DNA of 64,000 nt from Cyprinodon diabolis (taxonomy: Eukaryota; Chordata; Actinopteri; Cyprinodontiformes; Cyprinodontidae), in NCBI GenBank assembly GCA_030533445.1, contig CM060080.1, forward strand, positions 39,488,880-39,552,879, written 5' to 3'. The translations under genes were made by a program, and so were the position numbers. The notes beneath the pieces were generated by a model that made no database searches, was not told the DNA's origin, and saw only the letters and a program-made list of their open reading frames with translations. Positions 1-11,829 of this stretch are shown here, in pieces; positions within the stretch are counted from its first letter, which is position 1; every line of letters starts with the position of its first letter.

Positions 1-1012
1 TTCATGTATGAATCTCAGAGACTTCAAAGATGAGAAGAAGCTGCATGAGTGCATGCAGTTTGTGTTTTTCCATTTTCTCAAATCAGTGGAGAATATTGTT
101 ATCAAGATTAGCGACTGCTAAGCTAGCAACCACCCTTCTAACCTGCAGTCACACCTTTTTTCCGATCAGAGTTACAGATCTAAACATAACGATCTACATA
201 TAGGTTCATATATCTGCCTAAACAGAGGAAAATGTTTGGTTGAATGGGTCTTTAAGAGTTGCATCTCAACAAGTCGTGATTCTGCCTGGATATTGACCCT
301 GCTTCCAAGAAGAAAGGATTAGTTATCTGATATCTGGCTCACAATCATTGGTTAGGATGTTTAAGAACAACCAAAGAAGCTCCAAGTGAGAAGCTGATCA
401 TTAACTCTCAGAGCACCACTGTTGCTGCACATTAGGACTTTAGCTTTAGCCATCTTCACTAAAAAATAACTGAATTGAAATAAAGAAAGAAGGAGGCTCA
501 TTGCTAAACTCTCAATTTCCCCAAATCAATGTCTAAATGGTTTAGTCATGGATACAATTGAGTGTTTGAAGAATCCCAAATGGATATCAAAGCTGGTTTA
601 AGGAATGGGAAATATAGAATAACATCAAGTTTTGGTAATTAATCTAATCCCCACTATGTTTCAAATAAAAAAATACACAATAAAACGTTGGGTCTTTGTC
701 TACTTAAGATTAAAGACAGAGAATCTTAATGGCAATGATCAAATTCCCAGAATGAATTCATCTACAACTTGCTAAAGGAGGTTTAATCAAGTGTTATTAC
801 TTATTTCAAAGAGTCAAAAAGACTTTCTTGGTCACTCAGCCTGAAGCAGCGATCCAGTGGGCGAAATTTCAGTTTGGGTTCAGCCTGTCCATGACTGGAT
901 GGTGTCTGAGGCCTTTCTGCCGTCAATATTCACTGCATTTATTTTAGCCCTTATTTATAAATTGGATCCTTTTTAGATTTCAAAAATGCACAATACATGT
1001 AAATACATCTAT
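1..1012. other. No gene recognised
   Basis: This is AT-rich sequence with stop codons in all frames. I see no exon, RNA gene or clear repeat. It may be intergenic or part of pacs2 intron 1. Confidence 0.4.
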
Positions 1013-1622
1013 TCATCCATCCATCCATCCATCCATCCATCCATCCATCCATCCATCCATCCATCATCCATCCATCCATCCATCCATCCATCCATCATCC
1101 ATCCATCCATCCATCATCCATCATCCATCCATCCATCCATCATCCATCATCCATCATCCATCCATCCATCCATCCATCCATCATCCATCCATCCATCCAT
1201 CATCCATCATCCATCATCCATCCATCCATCCATCCATCCATCATCCATCCATCCATCCATCCATCCATCATCCATCCATCCATCCATCCATCCATCCATC
1301 CATCATCCATCCATCCATCCATCCATCCATCCATCCATCCATCATCCATCATCCATCCATCCATCCATCCATCCATCCATCCATCATCCATCCATCCATC
1401 CATCCATCCATCCATCCATCCATCCATCCATCCATCATCCATCCATCCATCCATCCATCATCCATCCATCCATCATCCATCCATCCATCCATCCATCCAT
1501 CCATCATCCATCCATCCATCCATCCATCCATCATCCATCCATCCATCCATCCATCCATCCATCCATCCATCCATCATCCATCCATCCATCCATCCATCCA
1601 TCAATCATCCATCCATCCATCT
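1013..1622. repeat. CATC/ATCC microsatellite-like satellite, about 610 bp
   Basis: The tract is pure CATC units broken by irregular CATCATCC steps, that is, one 3-nt unit between runs of 4-nt units. The 3- and 4-nt alternation keeps long spurious reading frames open on both strands (Ile-His-Pro-Ser forward, Trp-Met-Asp-Gly reverse). They are not genes. Confidence 0.97.
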
Positions 1623-3340
1623 TCTTCCAGGTAAATACAAAAACAATGCAATACCCAATTTCATGTGACAGTTAAAGAAATGGTGTGGAGATGTTAGCTC
1701 ATGACTGGTTAAAAAAAAAAACACTAAGGATTTTTGTGTTTTCTAATCTCAGTTTTTAGAAGCATGTAAAAAATAGATCATTGAATTAATAATTAAGTAT
1801 TTTTTTAAATACTTTATAAAGACAACAATGACATGGGAGCTTAAAGCCTGAAATAAAACACAGAGTTGCTTTATAGCTTAAATGATTGTGATCATAACTC
1901 ATTTTCTGCTTGCATCGTGTCACTTAAGGTTTCATAATCAAGTTAACTCTGATATGTTTCTATTTTTTTTTTGTAAAATACTATTATTCAGATGATTATT
2001 TTTGTTATATTTTAATGAAAACATCCAGCTGATGTTCAGTTTGCTGCTCATTGGTTTGAAGGGTTAAGCAGCAAGAGTTTGAAGATGCAAACTCAGCGTT
2101 TGTTTGTTGTTGTTCATGTTGTGCCGGCATGAATTGGTCAGCCTGGTGGAACTCATCTTCCTCATGAGGTTTATGTAAGTTTACTTATTGTTAAGGCTTG
2201 AGTAGGTCTGCATGACCGGGATGCAGTGTCTTCTGAAGTCAAAGAAAGATCGCTCTCTGTGTATGATTGTGTGTATCTCCTTCACATCTGTTCCCTCCAT
2301 TTGTACTGGTTAATTTGCGTCTGTCCTCACGGTGTCCTAAACTTTAGGACCGACACACAGTCAGATTCTAACACACAGCCACACCAGGTCCTGATGTGTC
2401 ACTTCACTACATCTTCTCCTCATTCAGCCGGTAAATCCAGAGGCTGAATATTACATGAGCAGCTGAGCGCTGCAGGTACGAGACAGAACAACAGGAAAGG
2501 AAACAGCCGCAGATTGATTTTAATGTGTGTCTGTGCTTTCAGTGTTAACTTCACCATCTACTGTCCAATTTGTGTTACTATTTTTTATGATGTCATTGTG
2601 TTTAAGTTACCACGTAAAATACTAATTATCCTTTTTTTCATCCTTGCCTAAGACAAACCTTAGATCTTAAGCTTGGCTTTGCTTGGTGACTGCACGCTGC
2701 TAATAAATAGTCAAGAAGTGTCAAGAGGACATATTTCCCCAAAGAGTAGCAAACTCTTAAGCATGCTGACACAGCATGGCTGTTTTCTGTGCTGTCATGC
2801 TGCAGCACAGCTTACCATTTTGTGCTCCCTGTAAAAAAAACCCCACACACTTCCCCTCTGTGTTGTTAATAGCAATGTTCGTGTATAGTATGCAAATCAG
2901 AAGACATGAAAAGAATCTTTTATCTTTGTAAAATGCAAAGTTTCAACCATCTACAGACAGACGTTCCTATTGGAGTCGGTTTCTACTGTTGGTCAGTTTG
3001 AATAGGATCCATGCATGTTTCATTCTTTACTCGAGCAATAATGACATTCTCTGTTCAGGGAAGCTTTTTATCAACAAGCTGAATCCATATTTAGACGGAT
3101 CCGTTATCATCTGATCCTCGCTGCTGCTGATAGCCTGCAGGGAGTTATGAGGAACAAACATGGCTAAGATATTAAGTTCTTTATTTCTTTGTTGCTACTA
3201 AGTCAGCAGCCTTTTGGCTTTTCTTGAAATAGCAGATCTTCTGTCCGTCCGTAGTTTTTAACACATCAGAAACACATTCTTTATTGTAATTTCATTCGCC
3301 CTCAGTGGCCACTTCGTTACCCATGTTTGACCTTTTTTTT
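1623..3340. other. No gene recognised
   Basis: This is AT-rich non-coding sequence with short homopolymer runs. I see no exon-like conserved peptide and no clear mobile-element ends. Confidence 0.35.
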
Positions 3341-5150
3341 CTTTTGGACTGTCTTAATTCTTTAAGACTTGAATTCAACAATTTATTAGAAAGCAAGTCA
3401 AGCTTCTAATCTAAAGTGCTGTACATGAAAAGAAAAAGAAAAGCACATAGCAGTGGATTAAAGGAAACATACATTAATAATCAGAATTAAAATTAATAAT
3501 TCAGATAAAAAATGAAAAGAAAGTCGGACTGAAAATTAATTACATTCAGAAAGCACAGTTATAGACCTCTCTACTTTAAATCTTATCATCAAAAAAATGT
3601 AGGGTTTCTGCACTTTTATGGTTTTCTGGAAGTTTATTCCAGATTAGTGAAGCGTAAGAACCAAAAACTGCTTTCCATTTACACTACGCTTGAAAAACCG
3701 ATCCATGCCGAGACCGGTCCGAGCTCGGATCAGTTAACCAGGCCGAGCTCTGTTCTGACGACCGTTTGCACATCACGCTATCTCGATTCCTCGCCTCCTA
3801 GTGACGATCTGCGGTATTACTGCCAGTATTGAAGGAGGAAATCAACAGTTGGTGGCGGTAATGCACTAAAAGTTGTTTGCCAACCGCCATAAAACACAAG
3901 AAGAAGAAGACGAAGAAGGAGGGAATCAAGCAAATCGAAATGTTGCGTGGAGAAGATTTCGATTGTTGTTTATAGTTTTTCTTCTTCTTCTGTTTTGTGT
4001 TGGTTGGCAAGCAACTTCCAGAGGGGCATTACCGCCAACTACTGGAATGGAGTGTGAATGGGGATGTGCAGCCAGACGGAGATGACGCGTTCTGCTCATG
4101 CGCTCTTGTTATCAGAGAACCGAGCCGGGGGAAAACCGAGCCGAGCCCACCTCTGGAACCGGTCTGCAGTTAACGCGGTCCAGTTGTGTCTAGCTCGGTT
4201 CAGTTCAGTTTGCTTTCCATTTACACACGATAAGTTATCTCAGTTACTGAGCTCGGAACGGTACATGTTTGCTTCCGGTTCTACTGATGCAAATTAGGCT
4301 TAAGTCAGAAGACCTGAGCGGTCTGGGTGGTTTATGCACTGACAACTGGTCTGTGAAGTACTTTAGAGCTTTCAGTGATTTATAGATAAACCGAAATATT
4401 TTAAAGTCTGTGATCTGAGAGACAATGAGCCACTGGAATGACTTCAAAAGGGATGTGCTCTACTTTCCTAGTTTTAGTGAGGAGGCAGGCAGCAGCTTTC
4501 TGGATCAACAGGAGCATTCTAATCAGCTTTTTATTCAGACATGTGAAGACATTGTCACAGTAATACTTTGTACTAAAGATAAACAGGAATTTGTTTTTCA
4601 CCTCCTGCTGAAACATACGTCCTTGATCCTGGAAATGTTCTTAAGGTAATAGAAGGTTGACTTTGGTACTGGTTTTATATGTTCCTTTTAAATGTGCAGG
4701 TCTGAGTCCATCACTACACCCAGGTTTATAGCCTGATTAGCGGTTTCTAGATGTATTAACTGAAGCTTTGTGCTCAGTTTCTAATATTTTTCTTTTAGTC
4801 AAAAAACAATTGCTTCAGTTTTGTTTTGTTTCAGTTTTGGCTCATCCAGGCTTTAATTTCTTCTATGCCTTTACCCAGAGCTTTAAAAGGTTCATTGACA
4901 CCTTGTGAAATATTAACGCATAGCTGTGGGTCTCCGCATAGTTATGGTCAGATCTTTTGTTTTATTATATTCATCTAAGACGGGGAGCATGTAGATATTT
5001 AATAGGAGGGACCCTAAGATGGGCCCTTTGGGAACACCATGGGAATTTCTGTGGTCTCTGTTGTAAAGTTAGCTACTGACACAAAAAGGTATCTGTCCAA
5101 ATGATCTTCGCATTCCTTAGATACTTCAGATAGATATTATGCCCCATACT
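3341..5150 (-). pseudogene. Decayed LINE reverse-transcriptase remnant (L2/Rex-like), minus strand
   Basis: On the minus strand, around 4980-5060, the frame reads GVPKGPILGSLL followed by NIYMLP, a degraded version of the LINE motif PQGSILGPLLF. Near 4440-4520 it reads LIQKAAACLLTKTRKVEHIP, matching the C-terminal NAAARLLTKTRK..HI motif of L2/Rex-type reverse transcriptases. Stops and frameshifts are frequent. The 3' side is split by an unrelated insertion between about 3671 and 4290. Confidence 0.75.
3671..4290. mobile_element. Unclassified insertion inside the LINE; related sequence at 23571
   Basis: Around 3700 the sequence reads like ACCGATCC.TGCCGAG.. followed by GGATCAGTTAACC. The same series recurs at 23600-23650, so this is a dispersed element. 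A 16-bp direct repeat TGCTTTCCATTTACAC occurs at 3669-3684 and 4211-4226. Exact ends and superfamily are not clear. Confidence 0.5.
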
Positions 5151-5375
5151 TACATGGTTGAATTGCATGATGTTGCTGTTTTAAATTTCTTGGCTGCGCA
5201 GCCACATTGTAAAAACAGCTGTTCCCTCCACATCCAGAGAGGTTTCTACTGGGTTTAGATCCGCTAACCATGCAGGCCACTGAAGTACAGCAAACTGATT
5301 ATCATGTTCAAGAAATGGGTTTGATAGGATTTAGGCATTGTGATGTGGGGCCTTATTGTGTTAGAAGAAACTATG
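5151..5375. other. Unannotated spacer between LINE remnant and MITE
   Basis: About 225 bp of AT-rich sequence with no recognisable feature. Confidence 0.3.
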
Positions 5376-5935
5376 CACTGCAAAAAAATTGAAATCTAGG
5401 TGAGTCACTTTTTTTTAAATTAGTGCATTTTTCTTGAACTGAGCAGGTAAGTGAGACACTTTGCCAATAGAATAAGATCATTTTCATTTAAATTAATATT
5501 ATTTTAAGTGCAAAATATCCGATTATCTTATTTTAAGGGTAAAAATACTAACTCTGGAAAAAAATCTAAATCTAGATAAGTAATTTTTTCTTAAAATAAG
5601 TGTATTTGTTCTTGGATTGAGGAGATAAAAGAGACATTTTGCCAATGGAACAAGACAATTTACACTTAAAATAAGAAAAAAAATAATTGCATTGTCTTAT
5701 TTTAAGTGCATGTTATCTAATTATCTTATTTTAAGAGTAAAAATACTCATTCCATTGGCAGATTATCTCATTTACCTGCTCAAATTAGGGTAAAATATAC
5801 CTATTTTAAGACATTTTTACTTATTTCTAGATCGTTTTTCCAGTGTGGCCAGATCATCGTATTTATCTGCTCAAGTTAATGGTAAATGCACTTATTTCAA
5901 GACATATTAATCCATGTTTGATAGTTTTTGCAGTG
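5376..5935. mobile_element. CACTG-ended MITE, full-length copy (560 bp)
   Basis: The element starts CACTGCAAAAA and ends TTTTTGCAGTG. Inside are near-tandem modules built around CTTATTTTAAG and TAAAAATACT. Related copies lie at 6138-7964 and 60968-61238. CACTG ends suggest an EnSpm/CACTA-type or hAT-type non-autonomous element. I found no convincing target duplication, so the superfamily stays open. Confidence 0.7.
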
Positions 5936-6255
5936 AGAACATTGTGGTGGTAAATTGATCAACATGGTCAATAAAAACACTCAGGTAAGCTGTGGGATTT
6001 GGTGTAAAGAAAGCCAGAGTGAGGCAAGAAGATATTTCTCACAAGATGTTGATGTTAGGGAGAATTCAAATAGATCAGTAAATTCTTAAATACTCAGACC
6101 TAATTTCTTTTTTTTTCTTTAACTTCTTAAACTCCAAACTGGGAAAAAAATCTAAATCTAGATAAGTAATTTTTTCTTAAAATAAGTGCATTTGTTCTTG
6201 GATCGAGGAGGTAAAAGAGACATTTTGCCATTGGAACAAGACAATTTACACTTAA

Positions 6256-7369
6256 AGGCACACTATGCAACATTTTTCAGTTAATGAATGTGTTCCATAA
6301 CGTTTTGGATGATTAAATGAGTCATTTCAGGTTGAACAAAGGTATTCTCGGCCGCCCTGGTGGTCTGTGGGGGAAATACCGCACTTGCAATTGCAGGAGC
6401 ACCGACCCGCACCCACAGGCTCAGAAGTCTCGCGAGAGTCGGTCTTGCTTTACGGCGAGAACTGCTACACGCCCCCAGTGAAAGGCATGCTCGTTGCTAG
6501 CACAGTGGCGATCTTTGTGCAGTTATGCTACATTCACACCGGACGCAGCAAAATCACGTCTGCTGCTTCATTTTTGCCGCTTGTACCAGTTAGTTCTGAT
6601 GCGCGGCTGAAGCAGCTTTGCTGCTCTGGCTGCGCGGTGCAAAAGTGTGTCTGACGCGCGTTGGGCGGAGCTTCACAATCCTTTCTCTGCCTTGCAGCTA
6701 TATTTGCTGTGATCAGTGGGAATAAAGTAGTTTTAATATGTTTTTAAGTGAGAAAATACACCTGAAAAAACGTAATCAGTGCAGTCAGTTCATTCAGATT
6801 ATCATCCTGCCTTCCAATATTTTTTCTGTCAGAGCCGCTCAGACCCCCACATACCAGCGGTGCGCCGACAGTAGGGATCCCTTCATCAGCAACCTCTGGC
6901 CGGGTCGCCTCCTCGCGGCAGCTGGTAGGTGTTTTTCATCTAAATAATCCAAACTGCAGGCAGCAGGATAATAAAAGCCAACATATTCTGCCGGCAGATT
7001 TCTGCATTTTAAGTTAATTTAGGCGTCAATAAACTGTTTAAGAGGAGTGATCACTGCGCTCTGATCATCAGCGCTGTGTCTCTCTCCCTGCCAGCTCCCA
7101 GATCAGCTTCTCTGATTGGTTGACGCGGCGCGTCGAGCAGCAAAAATTAAATTTTTCCATCTCGAGCTGCAGCGCGTTTGCGGCGCGTCCCGCGCGTCAG
7201 ATGCTTAGTCATTCGTTGCGTTCCCCTGTCTGCTAAGCTCAAAACAACCGCGCCTGGCTTGACGGAGAAACCAGGAGAACAGCTGTGCATATTTACGACA
7301 GTGCACTTTTACTTTCGCCCTCTGGGGGGAGCCTCACTGGAAAATCAACACCGGTTGCATAGTATACCT
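6256..7369. mobile_element. TTAA-flanked (piggyBac-type) non-autonomous element, 1114 bp
   Basis: It is flanked by TTAA at 6252-6255 and 7370-7373. The inverted ends are AGGCACACTATGCAAC (left) and AGGTATACTATGCAAC (right, reverse complement). The TTAA duplication is diagnostic of piggyBac-like transposition. No transposase is visible. It carries a Harbinger-like copy beginning at 6526. Confidence 0.85.
6526..7200. mobile_element. Harbinger-like MITE copy, right end lost
   Basis: It begins TTA|TGCTACATTCACACC and is collinear with the 38516-39363 element: TTCTGATGCGCGGCTGAAGC, GCCGCTCAGAC, and CTCCCAGATCAGCTTCTCTG. It is CpG-rich and lies within the TTAA element. The right terminal repeat is not present. 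Confidence 0.65.
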
Positions 7370-7402
7370 TTAAAATAAAAAAAACACAATTGCATTGTCT
7401 TA

Positions 7403-7815
7403 CCCCCGGCTCACACCGACTCCGGTCTTACCGTTGCGGTGCGGTGGGTGCGGCGCCGCAGTGATTCCAAGTCATTAAAAAGACGTAAACCTCTCTCACC
7501 GGCTGCTGAGCTGTCCGGCTGCGGTTACCGAGACACTCCGGCGCTGCAGAAAATTCAGCAAGAAAGCTATCCTTGCGGCGTGCCGGAGCCCTCCGCAACA
7601 AGCTCTCGCAAATATCCTTATTTGGGCTGTGTTATCGCGTGAAGTTACGTGAACTCAAGTGAACTTCTGTTCTCGCGAGTTAAATCTCCGGACCTGTTGC
7701 CGGAGCCGCAGAGCCGCACCGCACCGTAGTCAAAAGGGCGGTGTGAGAGGGGTTGTGCGGGAGTTGCGGTCTCCGTCGGCTCGGTAACCGCACCGGAGCC
7801 AGTGTGAGCAAGGAG
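7403..7815. mobile_element. TTA-flanked GC-rich MITE (Harbinger-type), 413 bp
   Basis: A TTA target duplication lies at 7400-7402 and 7816-7818. The imperfect inverted ends share GCTCACAC followed by CTCCGGT. The body is GC-rich with many CpGs, unlike its AT-rich host. The 3-bp TWA duplication fits PIF/Harbinger. Confidence 0.75.
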
Positions 7816-7964
7816 TTATTTGTAGTGCATATTATCTAATTATTTTATTTTAAGAGTAAACACAATCATTCCATTGACAAACTGTCTAGTTTACCTACTC
7901 AAATTAAGGGTAAATAAACTTCATTTAAAAATGTTTTACTTATCTCTAAATCATTTTTACAGTG

Positions 7965-9057
7965 CATTGTTCAAATAGCAAAGACCCACGAACTGCAGGG
8001 ACAAACAAGTATTGCAGACACTATTAGAAATAAACAATTTCACTTTCAGATAACAGTCTGATGTACATAAAATGGCATTTTGTTCTCCAAAAAGTTGATT
8101 TTCTTCTAGCTGTTTTTTGACAATAGCTTTTCTTTTTTAAGTTTATTGAAATACAACTACGAGTAATTCCAATATAACTTTGCAAGATAAGCAGTCACAG
8201 TCAGGTACAAGATCAGAGGAAAAAAGGGAGAATGTAATTTTTAGTTCAATACATTAAACCTACAATCAGGGCCTAAAGGCAACCGATAAATAAAATCTCA
8301 ACAATGTGTTTAAAGATAAAGACTTTTTCTATCCTTATATTTAATTTCTTTCACCAGACGGTTGATCTTACCTAATTTCTTGTAATAAATATGTGTGGTG
8401 GAGCCATTTTTTAGTGAGTGCAGCAGTTGAGCCTGTGCTGAAGGTGTTGGTGATAACGGTGTTACTTAGAAGCTGTCCTGCAACATTTCAGGCATTCGTA
8501 GCTGACGGCGAGGCATGTTTAGGACAGGATAACACCAACCATAACCATGTTGTGGATGTGTTTGGAGTGTGTATAAGTAGCTGGAATGCAGTGTTCCTAT
8601 GCAATGTGTGCGTCTCAGCTTTCAGTGTGGGCCTGCTGGGCAAGCAGGACATTGTGTCAAATGCAAGGACTGCTTCTTCCTCCCTCTCTCATGGTTTAGC
8701 TTTCAGAAAAATGTACTTAAAACTGCCATAGTGGCAATATCAGAGCTATTGACTGCTTTTATATTGAATGCTACAAGATGGGATCTCCTTAATTCTTTTT
8801 TATTGTAACTTTGAGTTGGTATAATGTGTCAGCACTTTGAATGCATCATAAACACACAACTATAACAATAATCTCTATTCTCAAAACCAAAAAGATGGTT
8901 GAAGAAAATGTTTAGTTACGTTAGAACTGTTATCTTTTGCTAAATAGACTTTTGCTTCATTCAAAAAATATGAATGACATTAAAGACATGCTAAATACAC
9001 AGGTGTTGGTTTATAATGAAAATATACTTGCTGAGTCATGCATAGCACAGGTTTACT
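7965..9057. other. No gene recognised
   Basis: This is AT-rich sequence. The longest open stretch (8393-8731) has no recognisable domain or splice context. I see nothing that supports a gene. Confidence 0.35.
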
Positions 9058-9061
9058 TTAA

Positions 9062-9450
9062 AGGAATAGTACACCCAAAACATGATTAGCCTTCATTTTC
9101 TACTCACCCCCATGCTGAACAACACTCTGGAGTACTTTTTTGATATCTCAAATGCATCTGGAGACCTGGGAGGCTTCTTGCTGTCTGCTGACATTCAAAT
9201 AATGGAGGTCTATGGCGCCCGAGGCAGAAAGGTCCATAAAAGTCCACAAACGTGTCAATATTCCTCCATACTGCTCGTCCAATGTATTCCAAGTGTCCTG
9301 AGTGGGTAGCCTCCATAATTTACTCGAAACGAAGTCATTTAGAATGTTTTTAGAGCATAAACAGTAGTGTAGGATTTCCTAAAAGCGCGCGCCTGCGAGT
9401 TCACGACTCTACGGAAACCGCGGCAGACCAAACCAGATGAAAGTGCGCAT
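9062..9450. mobile_element. TTAA MITE (AGGAATAGTACACCC family), right end truncated
   Basis: It follows TTAA at 9058-9061 and starts AGGAATAGTACACCC. The body matches the 10899-11315 copy in inverted orientation, but the second terminal repeat is missing after the GCGC block near 9450. Confidence 0.8.
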
Positions 9451-9702
9451 TATTATGTAAATATTATGTATGGATGCGAGCGTCCACAGGCAGGAGACCT
9501 GGATGCTCTCACCACGAACATAACGTCACTCTGAGTTCTGAGGTTTTTGGAACGCATCATTAGATTTATTAACCCTACCAATTCTAAATGACATCCAATG
9601 CATCCATATCAAACATCAATAACATGGACATAAAGCTGGGATAAAAAAAAAGGTTTTCTGCTCTAGTTTCTTTTAGTGCATTCTGAATAAAACGTACAAG
9701 CA

Positions 9703-9734
9703 GGGCCGGATTTAGGAGGATGGGGGCCCCTGGG
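9703..9734. mobile_element. hAT-like terminal fragment
   Basis: The sequence CAGGGCCGGATTTAGG followed by GGGGGCCCCTGGGC resembles the ends of vertebrate hAT elements. No partner end was found. Confidence 0.35.

Positions 9735-9770
<36 letters not shown>
9735..9770. repeat. (TA)n microsatellite
   Basis: An uninterrupted TA dinucleotide run of about 36 bp. Confidence 0.97.
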
Positions 9771-9778
<8 letters not shown>

Positions 9779-10690
9779 TTGTTTTGTTTTAGAGGATGTG
9801 CAGAAAATGACTGAACAGTAAGTTTTGACAACTTACAACTTTAATACGCCAGTTGTCACAAACTACAAACAACTCTGAACTCTTTTCTAGAAAGACTAAA
9901 CCACATGTTGGGGTTGAAACTAGAATATGATGCTTGCATCACAAAATAAAATCACTGAATAGTGAACACAAACTATAAAACAGATTGAGTGCAAGAAAGT
10001 GCAATGCTCAAATATACTTTTACAAAGCAAAGCGAGTAAAACAATATTTATACAAATATCCCCAGCATTTACAAGTCCAAATAAGTACAAGTTGAATATA
10101 TCAAAACTCAAACTTTTTCTTTGGTTTTAAAGTTCTTGGTAAATAGTGGAGGAAATAAATGTCAAAAAAGTTCTTCTCTGCCAGTCAGACAGAACATGGA
10201 TATAAACAATATCTTCTGGAAAAAAGAGATCAGGCATACTGTAGTTTTCAGAAAATATCCTGACCCTGGTAAGTCCAAAGTGCTGCCCTCTGAAGCATTT
10301 TCTACAGCCCCCGGTTCTCAATAAAAGCAGAGGTGGGTGCAAATGAACAATTTTCATCTTCTAGACCAAGGTTTTTACAGAGAACATCTTGAAAAATATG
10401 AAGAACAAAATACAGATTTCCATTTATTAATGACACTTTTGCATTCAACTTCTTTGTAGGAACTCGAACCAAAAACACGACCTACATTTACTCAAACGCA
10501 AACCAAATAAAAAAACAATACTAAACCCTGAAAAGTTTGAAACTTTGAGCCTGTCTTATAATGCAGACATGCACAATCTTTGTTTTGTATCTACAATCAT
10601 TTAAATTTTTACTTTAATTTAGCAGATAAGAAGTTTGTTTTTAAATAATTTTACAGCCCCAAAGTTCTTTTAACATAATTTTAACCCTCA
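9771..10690. other. No gene recognised
   Basis: AT-rich sequence without recognisable coding or element ends. Confidence 0.35.
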
Positions 10691-10692
10691 TG

Positions 10693-10890
10693 TCAAAAAG
10701 TTCCCGGGATAACGGCGAGCACAGCGTTCATTTGATTCACCATGTTTTTCACAACGGCTGTGAGATGGGCACGCATGGAGTCACAGATTAACAGCGATGG
10801 TGATGCGTGGAAAAAAACACCTGGTCTCCTCACATACACATGCCTCAGCCACTCTTTCATCATCTCCTCATCCATCCAGCCCTTTTCTAT
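10693..10890 (-). pseudogene. pogo/Tigger-like transposase (DDE) fragment, copy 1
   Basis: The minus strand reads WMDEEMMKEWLRHVYVRRPG, then SLLICDSMRAHLT and NAVLAVIPG. This matches the pogo-type DDE domain around the second aspartate (xxLxxDSMxxHxT...LxVIPGGLT). No start and no full domain remain, and it is interrupted by the MITE beginning at 10899. A second copy lies at 11590-11790. Confidence 0.75.
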
Positions 10891-10898
10891 TGCCTTAA

Positions 10899-11315
10899 AG
10901 GAATAGTACACCCAAAACATGATTAGCCTTCATTGCGCACTTTCATCTGGTTTAGTCTGCCGCGGTTTCCGTAGAGTCGTGAACGCGCTTTTAGGAAATC
11001 GTATACACTACTGTTTATGCTCTAAAAACATTCTAAATGACTTCGTTTCAAGTAAATTATGGACGCTACCCACTCAGGACACTTGGAATACATTGGACGA
11101 GCAGTATGGAGGAATATTGTCACGTTCTTTGTGGACTTTTATGGACCTTTTGCTTCGGGCGCCATAGACCTCCATTATTTGAATGTCAGCAGACAGCAAG
11201 AAGCCTCCCAGATCTCCAGATGCATTTGAGATATCAAAAAAGTACTCCAGAGTGTTGTTCAGCATGGGGGTGAGTAGAAAATGAAGGCTAATCATGTTTT
11301 GGGTGTACTATTCCT
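10899..11315. mobile_element. TTAA MITE, complete copy (417 bp)
   Basis: The inverted ends are AGGAATAGTACACCCAAAAC and its complement, continuing for about 35 bp without mismatch. TTAA lies at 10895-10898 and 11316-11319. It has no coding capacity and is piggyBac-type by its TTAA site. Confidence 0.92.
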
Positions 11316-11336
11316 TTAATATCATATGTCATCAGA

Positions 11337-11600
11337 GCGATGTGTCTGTGTCGCTGTCAGCTCCCAGATCAGCTTCTCTGATTGGTTGATGCGGCGCTTC
11401 CAGCAGCAAAACTTCAATTTCCATCTGTAGCAGCAGCAGCGCGTTGGCGGCACGTCAGATGCTTAAACGCTCCCGACGCGCTGCGCCTGCTGCTCAAAAT
11501 GCGCTGCGGGACCTTTTGCTGCGCCTTGACGCGCGTCAACCATTGACTTTGCATGTAAACTCGCTGCTTCTGCTGCGCCTGCTGCGTCCGGTTCACACCG
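11337..11600. mobile_element. Harbinger-like MITE fragment
   Basis: It shares CTCCCAGATCAGCTTCTCTG, ATTGGTTGATGCGGCG and the CGCTGC-rich right part with the 38516-39363 element. It abuts the second pogo-like fragment, ending near the GGTTCACACCG block. Confidence 0.65.
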
Positions 11601-11790
11601 ATGTCAAGCGGTTGAATAACAGCGAGCACAGCATTCATTTGTTTCACCATGTTTTTCACATCAGCTGTGAGATGGGCACGCATGGAGTCACAGATTAACA
11701 GCAATGGTGATGAGTGGAAGAAAAAAACCACCTGGTCTCCTTACATTCGCCTCCCTCAGCCACTCTTTCATCATCTCCTCAATGAGGTGG
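11590..11790 (-). pseudogene. pogo/Tigger-like transposase fragment, copy 2
   Basis: The minus strand reads LCDSMRAHLTADVKNMVKQM then NAVLAVI and QPLDIGVNR. The QPLDIGVNR tail is the classic pogo motif just after VIPGGLT; the short GGLTxxL part is missing. About 170 nt are duplicated relative to copy 1 with several differences. Confidence 0.75.
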
Positions 11791-11829
11791 TCTCAAAGTC
11801 CGCAGTTACAACACACATAGGGCGCATTT

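Larger units (their letters stand above)
6138..7964. mobile_element. Second CACTG-type MITE, split by two later insertions
   Basis: Segments 6138-6251, 7374-7399 and 7819-7964 together reproduce the internal and right part of the 5376-5935 element, in the same order. The breaks fall at TTAA and TTA. Each is duplicated on the far side of an insert, which identifies the inserts at 6256-7369 and 7403-7815. Confidence 0.75.

Noticed and set aside
986..1675. 229-codon open frame of Ile-His-Pro-Ser repeats, with reverse-strand counterparts
   Set aside because: It is produced by the CATC satellite. The tract is free of stops by composition alone.
8393..8731. 112-codon plus-strand open frame
   Set aside because: No recognisable domain, no splice context and no matching repeat family. 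It is compatible with chance.
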